Part shown: in pieces, positions 1 to 8,184 of the stretch
Numbering within the stretch: the stretch's first letter is position 1
How the letters are laid out: the number at the start of each line of letters is the position of its first letter
NCBI GenBank assembly: GCA_015662865.1
Contig: DQTH01000207.1
Coordinates: forward strand, 1 to 35,055
DNA: 35,055 nucleotides
Source of the DNA: Desulfocapsa sulfexigens
Lineage (GTDB): Bacteria; Desulfobacterota; Desulfobulbia; Desulfobulbales; Desulfocapsaceae
Direction: 5' to 3'
Program-made: the position numbers and the translations under genes
The notes under the pieces: model-generated
What the model saw: the letters and a program-made list of their open reading frames with translations, nothing else
Told to the model about the DNA's origin: nothing
Database searches by the model: none

Positions 1-627
1 ATCTTTTGCCAGCAAATCACGCCTGTCCCTGGCGGAATTTGCAGTTTGGCCGTGAATTTCAATGGTGAAGATTCGCTGGTTGAGGTCTGCTATTTCCTGG
101 ATCTTGGAGTTAACGCCATCAATTTTTGAAATGAGGGAGTCATTGATATTTTCTTCGACTTTATTGAGGTCATCAACTGCAAGATTAAATTTCTCTGAAA
201 GTAATTCTCCACGCTGAATGACCATGTCACGTTCAACTAATCCTGAAGGATTTGCAGAAAGCTCCTGCCATGAATCAAAAAATTTGTTTATTTCAGTGGA
301 TATGTTTTCTTCGCCGATACTGAAAATTCTCTCAAGTTCTGCAAGTGCACTGGTCTGACCATCCTGAAGTCCATATTCAATGGATTTCTCCTGGAGCATG
401 TTGTTAACAAAAACATCATGATCACGGCTTACATTTGAAACAACAACACCCTGGCCAACGAAGAAGTCGCCAGAGGTCATCGAAGGGTAGGGGGTGAGAT
501 CAGCGCTTTGCCTGGAATAACCTTCTGTGTTGACATTGGAAATGTTATTTCCAATAACCTCGATAGATTTCTGGTTTACGCTTAACGCTGTTTTACCGGC
601 ATTGAGAGCACTTAATAGTCCAGCCAT
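1..627 (-). CDS. flgK: Flagellar hook-associated protein 1 FlgK, N-terminal part (truncated by window edge)
   Basis: Reverse-strand reading from ATG at 627 gives MAGLLSALNAGKTALSVNQKSIEVIGNNISNVNTEGYSRQSADLTPYP..., the typical FlgK N-terminal rod/hook motif; frame stays open to base 1; follows flgM/flgN-like genes. Confidence 0.93.
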   Translation of the reverse strand, partial: MAGLLSALNAGKTALSVNQKSIEVIGNNISNVNTEGYSRQSADLTPYPSMTSGDFFVGQGVVVSNVSRDHDVFVNNMLQEKSIEYGLQDGQTSALAELERIFSIGEENISTEINKFFDSWQELSANPSGLVERDMVIQRGELLSEKFNLAVDDLNKVEENINDSLISKIDGVNSKIQEIADLNQRIFTIEIHGQTANSARDRRDLLAKD

Positions 628-628
628 G

Positions 629-982
629 TTATATCCTTCCTGAAAGCAATCGGCCGTTCACCTTTGAGTTGACCATGCCTGCATTTGCCGAATAACCGGT
701 GACAGCGGTTCGTTTGCCAAAAAATTCCATGGTTTCTCTTATCCAGCCAAGGGTTGCCTTGAAGAGATAAGCATTGCGTCTGTTCTCGTGACGAATAGTT
801 GCTGCTATTTCTTTGTCTTCATCATCAAGTCGGGTGACATGTGCCAGAACCTGTATGAGTTCTCCTTTTTCATGCATGGCATCAGCAAGTGATTTCATAT
901 CAAGTGCCTTTGTGAATTCACGCTCTTCAAGAATAACATCACGGAGGCGGACAAGGTAATCGTGGGTGGTTCCGGCAATCAT
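629..982 (-). CDS. flgN: FlgN-like flagellar export chaperone
   Basis: 117-aa mostly helical protein between flgM and flgK, the canonical flgN position; sequence itself is weakly diagnostic. Confidence 0.75.
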   Translation of the reverse strand: MIAGTTHDYLVRLRDVILEEREFTKALDMKSLADAMHEKGELIQVLAHVTRLDDEDKEIAATIRHENRRNAYLFKATLGWIRETMEFFGKRTAVTGYSANAGMVNSKVNGRLLSGRI

Positions 983-983
983 G

Positions 984-1271
984 TTACTTTTCCTCCATCA
1001 GAAACTGAAGAAGACTGGATGCAACCTTATTCAGATCCGGCTTGTAGGAACCATCTGCAACCTGAGCTTTGAGTTCTGTCACACGCTCTGCGCGAGCAGA
1101 ATTTTCATTGCTGCTGCTCTGTGCCTTATTAACATCCTGAAGTACTGATGAAAATTGTACCTGGTCACCGGCTTGTGCAGAATCTGCCTTTTTCCCGGAC
1201 AGAGTTTTATCATTCTTTTTTATGCCGCCGATCTGACCCGGCCCGCTTACTCCCAAAAATTCAACACTCAT
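984..1271 (-). CDS. flgM: Anti-sigma-28 factor FlgM
   Basis: 95 aa; C-terminal pattern RAERVTELKAQVADGSYKPDLNKVASSLLQFLMEEK is typical of FlgM (R...V..L+..+..G.Y..D...+A..ll). Confidence 0.9.
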   Translation of the reverse strand: MSVEFLGVSGPGQIGGIKKNDKTLSGKKADSAQAGDQVQFSSVLQDVNKAQSSSNENSARAERVTELKAQVADGSYKPDLNKVASSLLQFLMEEK

Positions 1272-1292
1272 GGTGTTCCTCTGTGAATCTGG

Positions 1293-1874
1293 TTACGATA
1301 CCTGTTCAAGGCTGTCAACGTCGGCCCAGGTGTCAAGTTTGTTCATCACTGCCTCAAAGGTGTCGTAGGAAATATCAGGAAGCCAGCCGTTAAATGCTTC
1401 AAGGGCCTCGTTGAATCCTTTTTCAACACCTTCTTTTATGGCATCCAGGCGGGTAGGGTCACCACCTGCAATGCCAATTGCAAAATCTACAATACGATCA
1501 GATGTTTGATCAACCCCAAAATAGCCATCTTCAGCAATAAGTTCTGTTGCTTCTTCCTGTGAGACCATGCTGATGTCAATTTCCTGATCTCCGTTCATCA
1601 CCTTAAAATCAAGGCCTTGCTCTTTGAGGATGTTTGTAACAAGACCCCTCAGCAGGTTATACTGGTCCTGGACATCTTCAGTTTGAATGGTAAGAGAGCT
1701 GGAGTATGTCATGGATACTTCCTGATGAGAATTGATGGTTACAGAATCCTGTCCAGGGAGTGAACTATCTGCTGTTGGGACTTTATTTCCAGCCAGACGA
1801 TCCAGATTTAGGCTGTTGTTATTTTGCAGCCTGTGCGGTTCTGGATGTGTCTGGGAGCTTATGCTATTTGTCAT
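1293..1874 (-). CDS. Uncharacterised protein resembling the DUF5610 family (often annotated 'hydrogenase-4 component G')
   Basis: ORF 1293..1907; start at 1874 preferred because GGAGG lies just upstream (GGAGGCGAAAACAATG). C-terminal YFGVDQTSDRIVDFAIGIAGGDPTRLDAIKEGVEKGFNEALEAFNGWLPDISYDTFEAVMNKLDTW resembles my recollection of DUF5610 proteins. Confidence 0.65.
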   Translation of the reverse strand: MTNSISSQTHPEPHRLQNNNSLNLDRLAGNKVPTADSSLPGQDSVTINSHQEVSMTYSSSLTIQTEDVQDQYNLLRGLVTNILKEQGLDFKVMNGDQEIDISMVSQEEATELIAEDGYFGVDQTSDRIVDFAIGIAGGDPTRLDAIKEGVEKGFNEALEAFNGWLPDISYDTFEAVMNKLDTWADVDSLEQVS

Positions 1875-1952
1875 TGTTTTCGCCTCCTTGCGTAAAGTCA
1901 TCTGCATCCTTGCAGATATTCTGATGGAACTTTTTAACTCCTCTTGTATTCT

Positions 1953-1980
1953 TTATCGGTATATTGGAGAAGGAACTTTA
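1953..1980 (-). promoter_or_regulatory. Putative sigma-28 (FliA) promoter for the DUF5610-flgM-flgN-flgK operon
   Basis: Minus-strand TAAAGTTCCTTCTCCAATATACCGATAA: TAAA, 16 nt, ACCGATAA; consensus TAAA-N15-GCCGATAA. Confidence 0.7.
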
Positions 1981-2066
1981 GTGCCTTATTTCATATAAAT
2001 AATAATAAATAACAAATTTTAATGGGTCTAATAATAAATCGAAATGTTAAAAACATACATAAGGCA

Positions 2067-2091
2067 CTAATAACCCCTTGTGGGGCGTTAG
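2067..2091 (-). terminator. Hairpin, candidate terminator/attenuator downstream of flgJ
   Basis: CTAAtaaCCCCttgtGGGGcgTTAG: two paired segments with a small internal loop; poor U-tract on the minus strand. Confidence 0.35.
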
Positions 2092-2254
2092 TTTCTTATC
2101 GATTATTAAAATTTTTATCATGCCGCGATTTGGAACGGAAATGTTAATTTTTCAAGGTAACCTTTACAAGAAAAGAGTCTGCTTAGGATCTTGTGGATAT
2201 AAAAATTAGGAAAATAACAGGGGAACAAGGAGACAAAGAAGAGAAAGCTTGTAT

Positions 2255-2581
2255 TTATTTTTTATCGTCATCAGTAAAATGCTGCTTTTTAAGCTGCTCA
2301 AACATGGCCTTACCTATTCCAATGCCATCGCCTGAAGCAGTCTGTCTGGCCATTTCCATGTCCAGCATCTCCTGATAAACTGTGTCAGCCATGTCGGATT
2401 CAAACAGGCTGCTTTCCGGTACTGTTTTTCGCATGGTTTTATACATTTCATTGATGTAAATAGCTTCAAATTCACGGCATGACTTGCGCAGCGCTTTAAG
2501 CTTTGAATCATCAGGATCAGAAGACTTATCTTTAGCATTAGATGGGGAAATTACGGTTCTGGGATCGATTGAAATATTCAT
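2255..2581 (-). CDS. flgJ: FlgJ-type rod-binding protein (N-terminal domain only, no muramidase domain)
   Basis: 108 aa; KALRKSCREFEAIYINEMYKTMRKTVPESSLFESDMADTVYQEMLDMEMARQTASGDGIGIGKAMFEQL is the rod-binding domain pattern; directly after flgI. Confidence 0.88.
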   Translation of the reverse strand: MNISIDPRTVISPSNAKDKSSDPDDSKLKALRKSCREFEAIYINEMYKTMRKTVPESSLFESDMADTVYQEMLDMEMARQTASGDGIGIGKAMFEQLKKQHFTDDDKK

Positions 2582-2597
2582 AAATTATTACCTGCAG

Positions 2598-3728
2598 CTA
2601 TAAAACAATGAGTTCGCCATGCATGGCACCAGCAACCTTTATTGCCTGAAAAATTGCAATAAGATCTCTGGGGGTTGCACCAATTGCATTTAATGCATCG
2701 GCAACCGCTCCAATGGAAACACCTTCTTCAACGATCATCAGCTGTCCATCATCTTCGATTACATCAAGCTGTGTTGATGGTGAGGCAATAGTTTGACCTG
2801 CAGCCAGAGGATTAGGCTGTGACACCTCAGTATTCTCCCTGACTATGAGGGAAAGGTTACCATGGGATACTGCAACAGTTGAGAGGCGGACATCCTGGCC
2901 CATGACAATTGTGCCTGTCCGTTCATTGACAACAACCTTTGCGTTGGTATCAGTATCAATACGCATTTTTTCAATTGAGGCAACAAACTGAACTTTGTTG
3001 TTAATGAACTGCTCAGGAATAGTCACTTTTACAGTGGCAGAATCAATGGGAAATGCTGTTTCATCACCATATTTGTTATTTATCGCATCACACATGTTGG
3101 CAGCGGTGGTGAAATCTGAACTGCGGAGAGTGTATGAAAGTGTGCCATCTCCTGCAAACTCGCCGGGAGGTTGTCGTTCAATTAATGCTCCACTGGTTAT
3201 TCTTCCAACAGTTGGATGATTTTTTTGAGCTTTTGCAGCCTTTCCGCCAAAAGAGAATGCACCAATGGTCAACGGTCCCTGGGCAACCGCATACACATGG
3301 CCATCTGCTGCTTTTAAGGGTGTCATGAGAAGGTTGCCGCCAGCAAGACTTTTTGCATCACCAATGGATGACACCTGCACATCAATGGTGGAACCGGGTT
3401 TTGCAAAAGGAGGAAGCGACGCGTTTACCATTACAGCTGCAACATTATTTACCTTAATTTTGTCAAATTCTTCTGGGTTTACTGTAATTCCCTGGCGAAC
3501 AAGCATGTTGTACAGCGCCTGTCTGGTGAACAGTACTTTTTTAAGGTCATCGCCGGTTCCGGCAAGACCTGTGACAAGACCGTAACCAATAAGCTGATTG
3601 TTTCTAACGCCTCCCAGTTCAGCAATATCCTTGATCCGTGCAGACCAACTTGTTGCGCAGATCAGAAAAACAAGGAGTATGGCAACGGTGAATGTTGTTA
3701 TATATCTACTTCTCATGTTTTTTTTCAT
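2598..3728 (-). CDS. flgI: Flagellar P-ring protein FlgI
   Basis: RIKDIAELGGVRNNQLIGYGLVTGLAGTGD... typical of FlgI; start at 3728 (MKKNMRSRYITTFTVAILLVFLICATSWSARIKD) gives a signal peptide and avoids the long overlap of the listed ORF with flgH. Confidence 0.96.
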   Translation of the reverse strand: MKKNMRSRYITTFTVAILLVFLICATSWSARIKDIAELGGVRNNQLIGYGLVTGLAGTGDDLKKVLFTRQALYNMLVRQGITVNPEEFDKIKVNNVAAVMVNASLPPFAKPGSTIDVQVSSIGDAKSLAGGNLLMTPLKAADGHVYAVAQGPLTIGAFSFGGKAAKAQKNHPTVGRITSGALIERQPPGEFAGDGTLSYTLRSSDFTTAANMCDAINNKYGDETAFPIDSATVKVTIPEQFINNKVQFVASIEKMRIDTDTNAKVVVNERTGTIVMGQDVRLSTVAVSHGNLSLIVRENTEVSQPNPLAAGQTIASPSTQLDVIEDDGQLMIVEEGVSIGAVADALNAIGATPRDLIAIFQAIKVAGAMHGELIVL

Positions 3729-3729
3729 G

Positions 3730-4413
3730 TTAGAATGGCCATATATTGTCGAGTGTACGAAGAAGCCATCCCGGCTTTTGTTTGTCACTGATGGCACCTT
3801 TTCCAGTATAGGAAATCTTGGCATTCAGGACATGCATGGATGAAACCGTGTTATTTGCTAGAATATCAACAGGACGTATAATTCCTGTCATATAAATGAT
3901 CTGCACTTCATCGTTTACCTGTACTTCTTTTCCACCTCGAATTTTGAGATTTCCATTGGGATACACATCAACCACCTGAGCAGTAAGTGAGGCAATGAGA
4001 TCTTCTTTTCTTACTGTTGTACCTGAGCCTGAGAAATTATTGGCAAAATTTGCCTCGACCATTTTTGAGATATCAAGATTTGTATTGTCTTTTATAAATG
4101 GTGAGTTCTCGATGCCGAACAAGTGAGGAATTCCAGCAGTCATGCTGGTTGTTCTATCTGTTTTGGTAGATGCCTGTTTTGTGGCACTGGCCTTTTCAGA
4201 GATAGTGATGGTGACAACATCACCAACGGTTCGGGCTTTATGGTCTGCGTATATTGAATGCTGTTCGCCGGGCCAGAGTGAACCAGGGGTTCTTTCAGAT
4301 TCACGCCGGGTTTGGATTTCTTCCAGCGGCTCCGGAATATTGACAACAGTCTGGTCCGGCTGTGCGCAGGAGCAGAGCAAAACAACACTGAGTAAGTAAA
4401 AATATTTATTCAT
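3730..4413 (-). CDS. flgH: Flagellar L-ring lipoprotein FlgH
   Basis: MNKYFYLLSVVLLCSCAQPDQ lipoprotein signal, SLWPGEQHSIYADHKARTVGDVVTITISEKASA; start at 4413 preferred over ORF start 4479. Confidence 0.95.
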   Translation of the reverse strand: MNKYFYLLSVVLLCSCAQPDQTVVNIPEPLEEIQTRRESERTPGSLWPGEQHSIYADHKARTVGDVVTITISEKASATKQASTKTDRTTSMTAGIPHLFGIENSPFIKDNTNLDISKMVEANFANNFSGSGTTVRKEDLIASLTAQVVDVYPNGNLKIRGGKEVQVNDEVQIIYMTGIIRPVDILANNTVSSMHVLNAKISYTGKGAISDKQKPGWLLRTLDNIWPF

Positions 4414-4414
4414 A

Positions 4415-5365
4415 TCAGATTTGTACCTCCACAAGACCAGGAGCTGCGACCCTGCAAAAGATTTCTTTACGGGAGCCACTGTTTAACACACGGATAATCT
4501 GATCTTTTTTGCCATTCATTGAGGCAATGCCTTTGGCGGTAAGAAGCATTCCGTTATGGCTAACCACCATCTTGACAAGTTGTCCTTTACGGATGAGCGG
4601 TGGAAAATCAATGGAGCTTAAGTCAAGAACTGATCCGGTTCTAAGGCTTCTGGTTAATTTTTTTCCAAGTACTTCACGAAGGTTTGTACAGGGTGTACGA
4701 AGCTTTGAAAGATCTTTTGTCTGCATCCGTACCATTGTCGGGTTGAGAATTGCGCCCCTCTTAACATTCTGGCTGAGAACAGCCACAGGTGCCATGGCTT
4801 CTAGCTTTCCACGAATGGAAAGGTTTTTTACGGTTTTGTTATCAACTTTGTAAATAAGGGAAAATCTTCTGCTGCCAAGGACATTAGGAGTGGCCGGAAT
4901 AACATCAATGTCGAGCTGTCCTGTAGGGATCATGAAAGGAAGAGGAAGTTCACGCGGAATAAACAGGTAGTCTGCAGCTGGAAGGTCGCTGGATCGTCCA
5001 TCGAGGTATTCAGCTATGGCAGCTTCAATGTCGTCAGGATTAATGGTCACCCCATTTCGGGTAACATTGACAACTGAGGCGCCTTTCCATTCAATAGAGC
5101 TGCCAGGAGGAAGGTTATTGATGAATTTTGTTTTTATTTCACCCGCATTTAAGCTCGTGCTCATTCCAGGTTTTGGTGAAATATGAACATGTTTCGTAGC
5201 AATGGCTTCGGCAAGAGGTGATTCTTCATTGAACTTAGCAATGTCACCCAGAGTTATTTGTGCGCCATTAACCTTTGCGTCACTAAGAAATGTGATTTCC
5301 AGTGCTTGCGACGACAATGGGAATACAAAAAAACAGACTGCCAGAAGGAGAAATGATTTAAACAT
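4415..5365 (-). CDS. flgA: Flagellar P-ring chaperone FlgA
   Basis: 316 aa with signal peptide; SAF-like C-terminus (VAVLSQNVKRGAILNPTMVRMQTKDLS...GSVLDLSSIDFPPLIRKGQLVKMVVSHNGMLLTAKGIASMNG). Confidence 0.93.
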   Translation of the reverse strand: MFKSFLLLAVCFFVFPLSSQALEITFLSDAKVNGAQITLGDIAKFNEESPLAEAIATKHVHISPKPGMSTSLNAGEIKTKFINNLPPGSSIEWKGASVVNVTRNGVTINPDDIEAAIAEYLDGRSSDLPAADYLFIPRELPLPFMIPTGQLDIDVIPATPNVLGSRRFSLIYKVDNKTVKNLSIRGKLEAMAPVAVLSQNVKRGAILNPTMVRMQTKDLSKLRTPCTNLREVLGKKLTRSLRTGSVLDLSSIDFPPLIRKGQLVKMVVSHNGMLLTAKGIASMNGKKDQIIRVLNSGSRKEIFCRVAAPGLVEVQI

Positions 5366-5368
5366 AAA

Positions 5369-6154
5369 TTACACCATATTGTTGGTGGTTTGTAACATTT
5401 CGTCAGATGTCTGGATGGTTTTAGAGTTAACTTCATAAACACGCTGGGTGGTGATCATTGTTGTCATCTCTTCAACGATATTTACATTGGAACCTTCAAT
5501 GAAACTCTGCAGCAGCAGTCCATACCCGTCATCGCCTGGAGTTCCTGCCTGTGGTGTGCCTGATGCGTCGGTGTCTCTGAATAAATTTTTACCAACTGAG
5601 CGCAGGCCGCCGTTGTTGGTGAATGTGACTGTTTCAAAATTTCCGATTTCAGTGCTTTCAGAATCATCTCCAATGATAACACTCACGACACCGGTTTCAC
5701 TGATTGTTACCAGGCGCGAGCCATCAGGAATTGTAATACCTGGAAGGATAGGGTAGCCGTCTGATGTTGTGACACGGCCATTTCCGTCCCGTTTTAAAGA
5801 TCCGGCACGTGTGTATGCCGTCTCGCCGTTAGGTAACTCAACTTGGAGAAATCCTGCACCTTCTATGGCTATGTCCAATTCATTTCCGGTTTGGATAAGA
5901 TCACCCTGAGTGAAAAGTTTTTGTACGGCAGCCGTACGAACACCCAAGCCAATCTGGATACCTGTTGGAGACTCAGTGTCGGCTGATGTCTGGGATCCTG
6001 GTACTTTTATAACCTGGTACATGAGATCCTGGAAATCAGCTCTGCTTTTTTTGAATCCGGTAGTTCCAGCGTTTGCAAGATTGTTGGCAATTACGTCAAG
6101 ATTCAACTGCTGGGCATTCATGCCGGTTGTAGCACACCAAAGTGATCGTATCAT
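5369..6154 (-). CDS. flgG: Flagellar distal rod protein FlgG
   Basis: MIRSLWCATTGMNAQQLNLDVIANNLANAGTTGFKKSRADFQDLMYQ...; C-terminal SNVNIVEEMTTMITTQRVYEVNSKTIQTSDEML. Confidence 0.97.
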   Translation of the reverse strand: MIRSLWCATTGMNAQQLNLDVIANNLANAGTTGFKKSRADFQDLMYQVIKVPGSQTSADTESPTGIQIGLGVRTAAVQKLFTQGDLIQTGNELDIAIEGAGFLQVELPNGETAYTRAGSLKRDGNGRVTTSDGYPILPGITIPDGSRLVTISETGVVSVIIGDDSESTEIGNFETVTFTNNGGLRSVGKNLFRDTDASGTPQAGTPGDDGYGLLLQSFIEGSNVNIVEEMTTMITTQRVYEVNSKTIQTSDEMLQTTNNMV

Positions 6155-6190
6155 AATAATTCCTTACTGGTAGGTTGTGTTTATATGTAA

Positions 6191-6940
6191 TTAGCCAATT
6201 GTTCCAAGTTCATCCTGTTTCTGCCCTATCTGAGAATAGGTTTTGAGAACTTTCTGGCAGCTCTCAAATGTTCTTGAACAATCAATCATAAGTGCCATTT
6301 CTGCAGTCATATTGACATTGGATGATTCAAGTTTGCCGACGGCAATTTTCGGCTCTTCGGTGAGGGTTTCCTGACCACCTTCTTTTAATGAAAACAGTGT
6401 GTCAGTTTCTCTTTTAAGAGATGCTGTGTCATTAATGGTATAAACCGCAATTTTACCCACGGATTCACGTCCTCCTTCCAGAGAGAGGATAGATACTTCG
6501 CCAAGACTATTGACGGAAATTTTGGAAGTATCCGTGTTGGGGATGATTATTGGAGCATTCCCTTCGTCCAGAACCGGCATGTCGTTTCCTGTCAATAATG
6601 TGCCATCCTGTCCAACATGGAAATCACCTCTTCTGGTGTATTGTGTTCCATCCAACGTCTGCACTTTAAAGAAACCATCGCCATGAATTGCCAGATCAAG
6701 AGGGTTACTCGTTGTTTTCATGGCGCCTTCTGCAAATTCAGTAAAGTTTTCCCGGACACGGCTATAGTTAATTCCTTTGGCGTCAGTGGTTTGAAGCTCA
6801 CCTTTTAACAGAGACTCAAAGCACATACGGGATTTTTTGTATCCAACAGTATTAATATTGGCAAGATTGGTAGAGATATTTGCCAGTCGTTGTTCGCGTG
6901 AAATAGCTCCTGTGAGGGCACAATATTTACCTGAAACCAT
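6191..6940 (-). CDS. flgF: Flagellar proximal rod protein FlgF
   Basis: FlgF/FlgG-family N-terminus (REQRLANISTNLANINTVGYKKSR) and C-terminus (LESSNVNMTAEMALMIDCSRTFESCQKVLKTYSQ), immediately upstream of flgG. Confidence 0.92.
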   Translation of the reverse strand: MVSGKYCALTGAISREQRLANISTNLANINTVGYKKSRMCFESLLKGELQTTDAKGINYSRVRENFTEFAEGAMKTTSNPLDLAIHGDGFFKVQTLDGTQYTRRGDFHVGQDGTLLTGNDMPVLDEGNAPIIIPNTDTSKISVNSLGEVSILSLEGGRESVGKIAVYTINDTASLKRETDTLFSLKEGGQETLTEEPKIAVGKLESSNVNMTAEMALMIDCSRTFESCQKVLKTYSQIGQKQDELGTIG

Positions 6941-6994
6941 AATATTCTGTCAGTTGAGTTTGATGATGGATTTATTTATCTGATGTCTCTTATT

Positions 6995-7022
6995 TAATCG
7001 GCTGATTCATGCTTTGTCTTTA
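6995..7022 (-). promoter_or_regulatory. Putative sigma-28 promoter upstream of flgF
   Basis: Minus-strand TAAA-N16-GCCGATTA, overlapping the 3' end of the 7007..7432 gene; same 16-nt spacing as the flgM-operon element. Confidence 0.5.
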
Positions 7023-7432
7023 GCTTTACATGTGATTTCTGCCAGTTTTAAAAGCTGAGTGATTTCAGTTTTGGACATGCCAAGGGCAGATGAAATCTCA
7101 GAGGTGTGTATGCCTGACTGATACATTGATTGTGCGTATTGATAGCGTTCAGGTGGCCTCCGGATACTTCTGCCATGTTCGAGGGTTGATCGTGATTTCT
7201 GCAGTTCAGTGGTAATTTCCGCCTGTTTCAGACTTGCCTGGAAATCTACTTCCCGCATTTTGACTTCTTCATCCCTGTTCAGTTTTTCTTTGATTCTGTT
7301 CAGACTGTCTGTCTGACTGGCAATAAGGAGGGACTGTTCTGCGGTCTTTTTTCGAAGAATAATGGACCGCCAGAAAATCAATATGGCCAGCAGAAGGGTT
7401 AAAATTGTTACTGAACTGTTGTAATCCGGCAT
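7007..7432 (-). CDS. Membrane-anchored coiled-coil protein with C-terminal HTH, DUF2802/SwrB-like
   Basis: N-terminal TM (VTILTLLLAILIFWRSIIL), charged coiled coil, then YQYAQSMYQSGIHTSEISSALGMSKTEITQLLKLAEI helix-turn-helix; directly downstream of fliA. Confidence 0.7.
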   Translation of the reverse strand: MPDYNSSVTILTLLLAILIFWRSIILRKKTAEQSLLIASQTDSLNRIKEKLNRDEEVKMREVDFQASLKQAEITTELQKSRSTLEHGRSIRRPPERYQYAQSMYQSGIHTSEISSALGMSKTEITQLLKLAEITCKAKDKA

Positions 7433-7449
7433 AGTCGTCTCACACGTTG

Positions 7450-8181
7450 TTAAGCAAGAGCATTTCTGGTTTTTGTCTGCAGTTTTATAAGGGCCTGACT
7501 GTGAAGCTGTGAGATGCGTCCTTCTGACACCTCTAGAACTTCAGCAATTTCTTTTTGTGTCAGTTCTTCGTAGTAATAAAGGGAAATAACCAGTCGTTCC
7601 TTTTCCGAGAGCTGTTCAAGTATTTCTGAAATAACATGGGTCAGTTCATGTTGTTCAAGGATTTCAACCGGAGAGGAACCTTTACGGGTGTCAATGAGTG
7701 CATCCTGAAAAGATCGACCTGTGTCTGAGTGATCTAGTGTTTCATTCAAACTGACACAACCAAGATGGCTGACCTGGCCAAGCATTTTCTGGTACTCTTC
7801 AAGTGAAACACCGAGCTTGTCTGCCATCTCATGTTCTTCAGGATAGCGGCCCAATTCTCTTTCCAGTTCAACCATACTTCTGTTCAGGCTAGTCTGTTTT
7901 TCCCTGAGGGATCTGGAAAACCAGTCAAGTTTCCGCATTTCATCAAGAATTGCACCGCGGATACGATATTCTGCAAATGTTTTAAAAAGGATTTTCTTTT
8001 CAGGTTTGAATTTATTGGCTGCATCAAGTAGCCCCATCATGCCGGCACTTTTTATGTCGTCTCTGTTCATGAAGGAGGGAACTTGTGTGACCATTCTTCC
8101 CGCAATAATGTCGACAAGAGAAAGATGATCAGTGATAAGAGCCGTCCTGTCTTCAGGAAGCTGATGAGGAGTGTAGGTCAT
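7450..8181 (-). CDS. fliA: RNA polymerase sigma-28 factor FliA
   Basis: DDIKSAGMMGLLDAANKFKPEKKILFKTFAEYRIRGAILDEMRKLDWFSRSLR... and region 4 LVISLYYYEELTQKEIAEVLEVSEGRISQLHSQALIKL. Confidence 0.97.
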   Translation of the reverse strand: MTYTPHQLPEDRTALITDHLSLVDIIAGRMVTQVPSFMNRDDIKSAGMMGLLDAANKFKPEKKILFKTFAEYRIRGAILDEMRKLDWFSRSLREKQTSLNRSMVELERELGRYPEEHEMADKLGVSLEEYQKMLGQVSHLGCVSLNETLDHSDTGRSFQDALIDTRKGSSPVEILEQHELTHVISEILEQLSEKERLVISLYYYEELTQKEIAEVLEVSEGRISQLHSQALIKLQTKTRNALA

Positions 8182-8184
8182 ATT

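Noticed and set aside
3729-3824. N-terminal extension of FlgI (MPRFPILEKVPSV...)
   Set aside because: Overlaps flgH; the start at 3728 immediately precedes a proper signal peptide.
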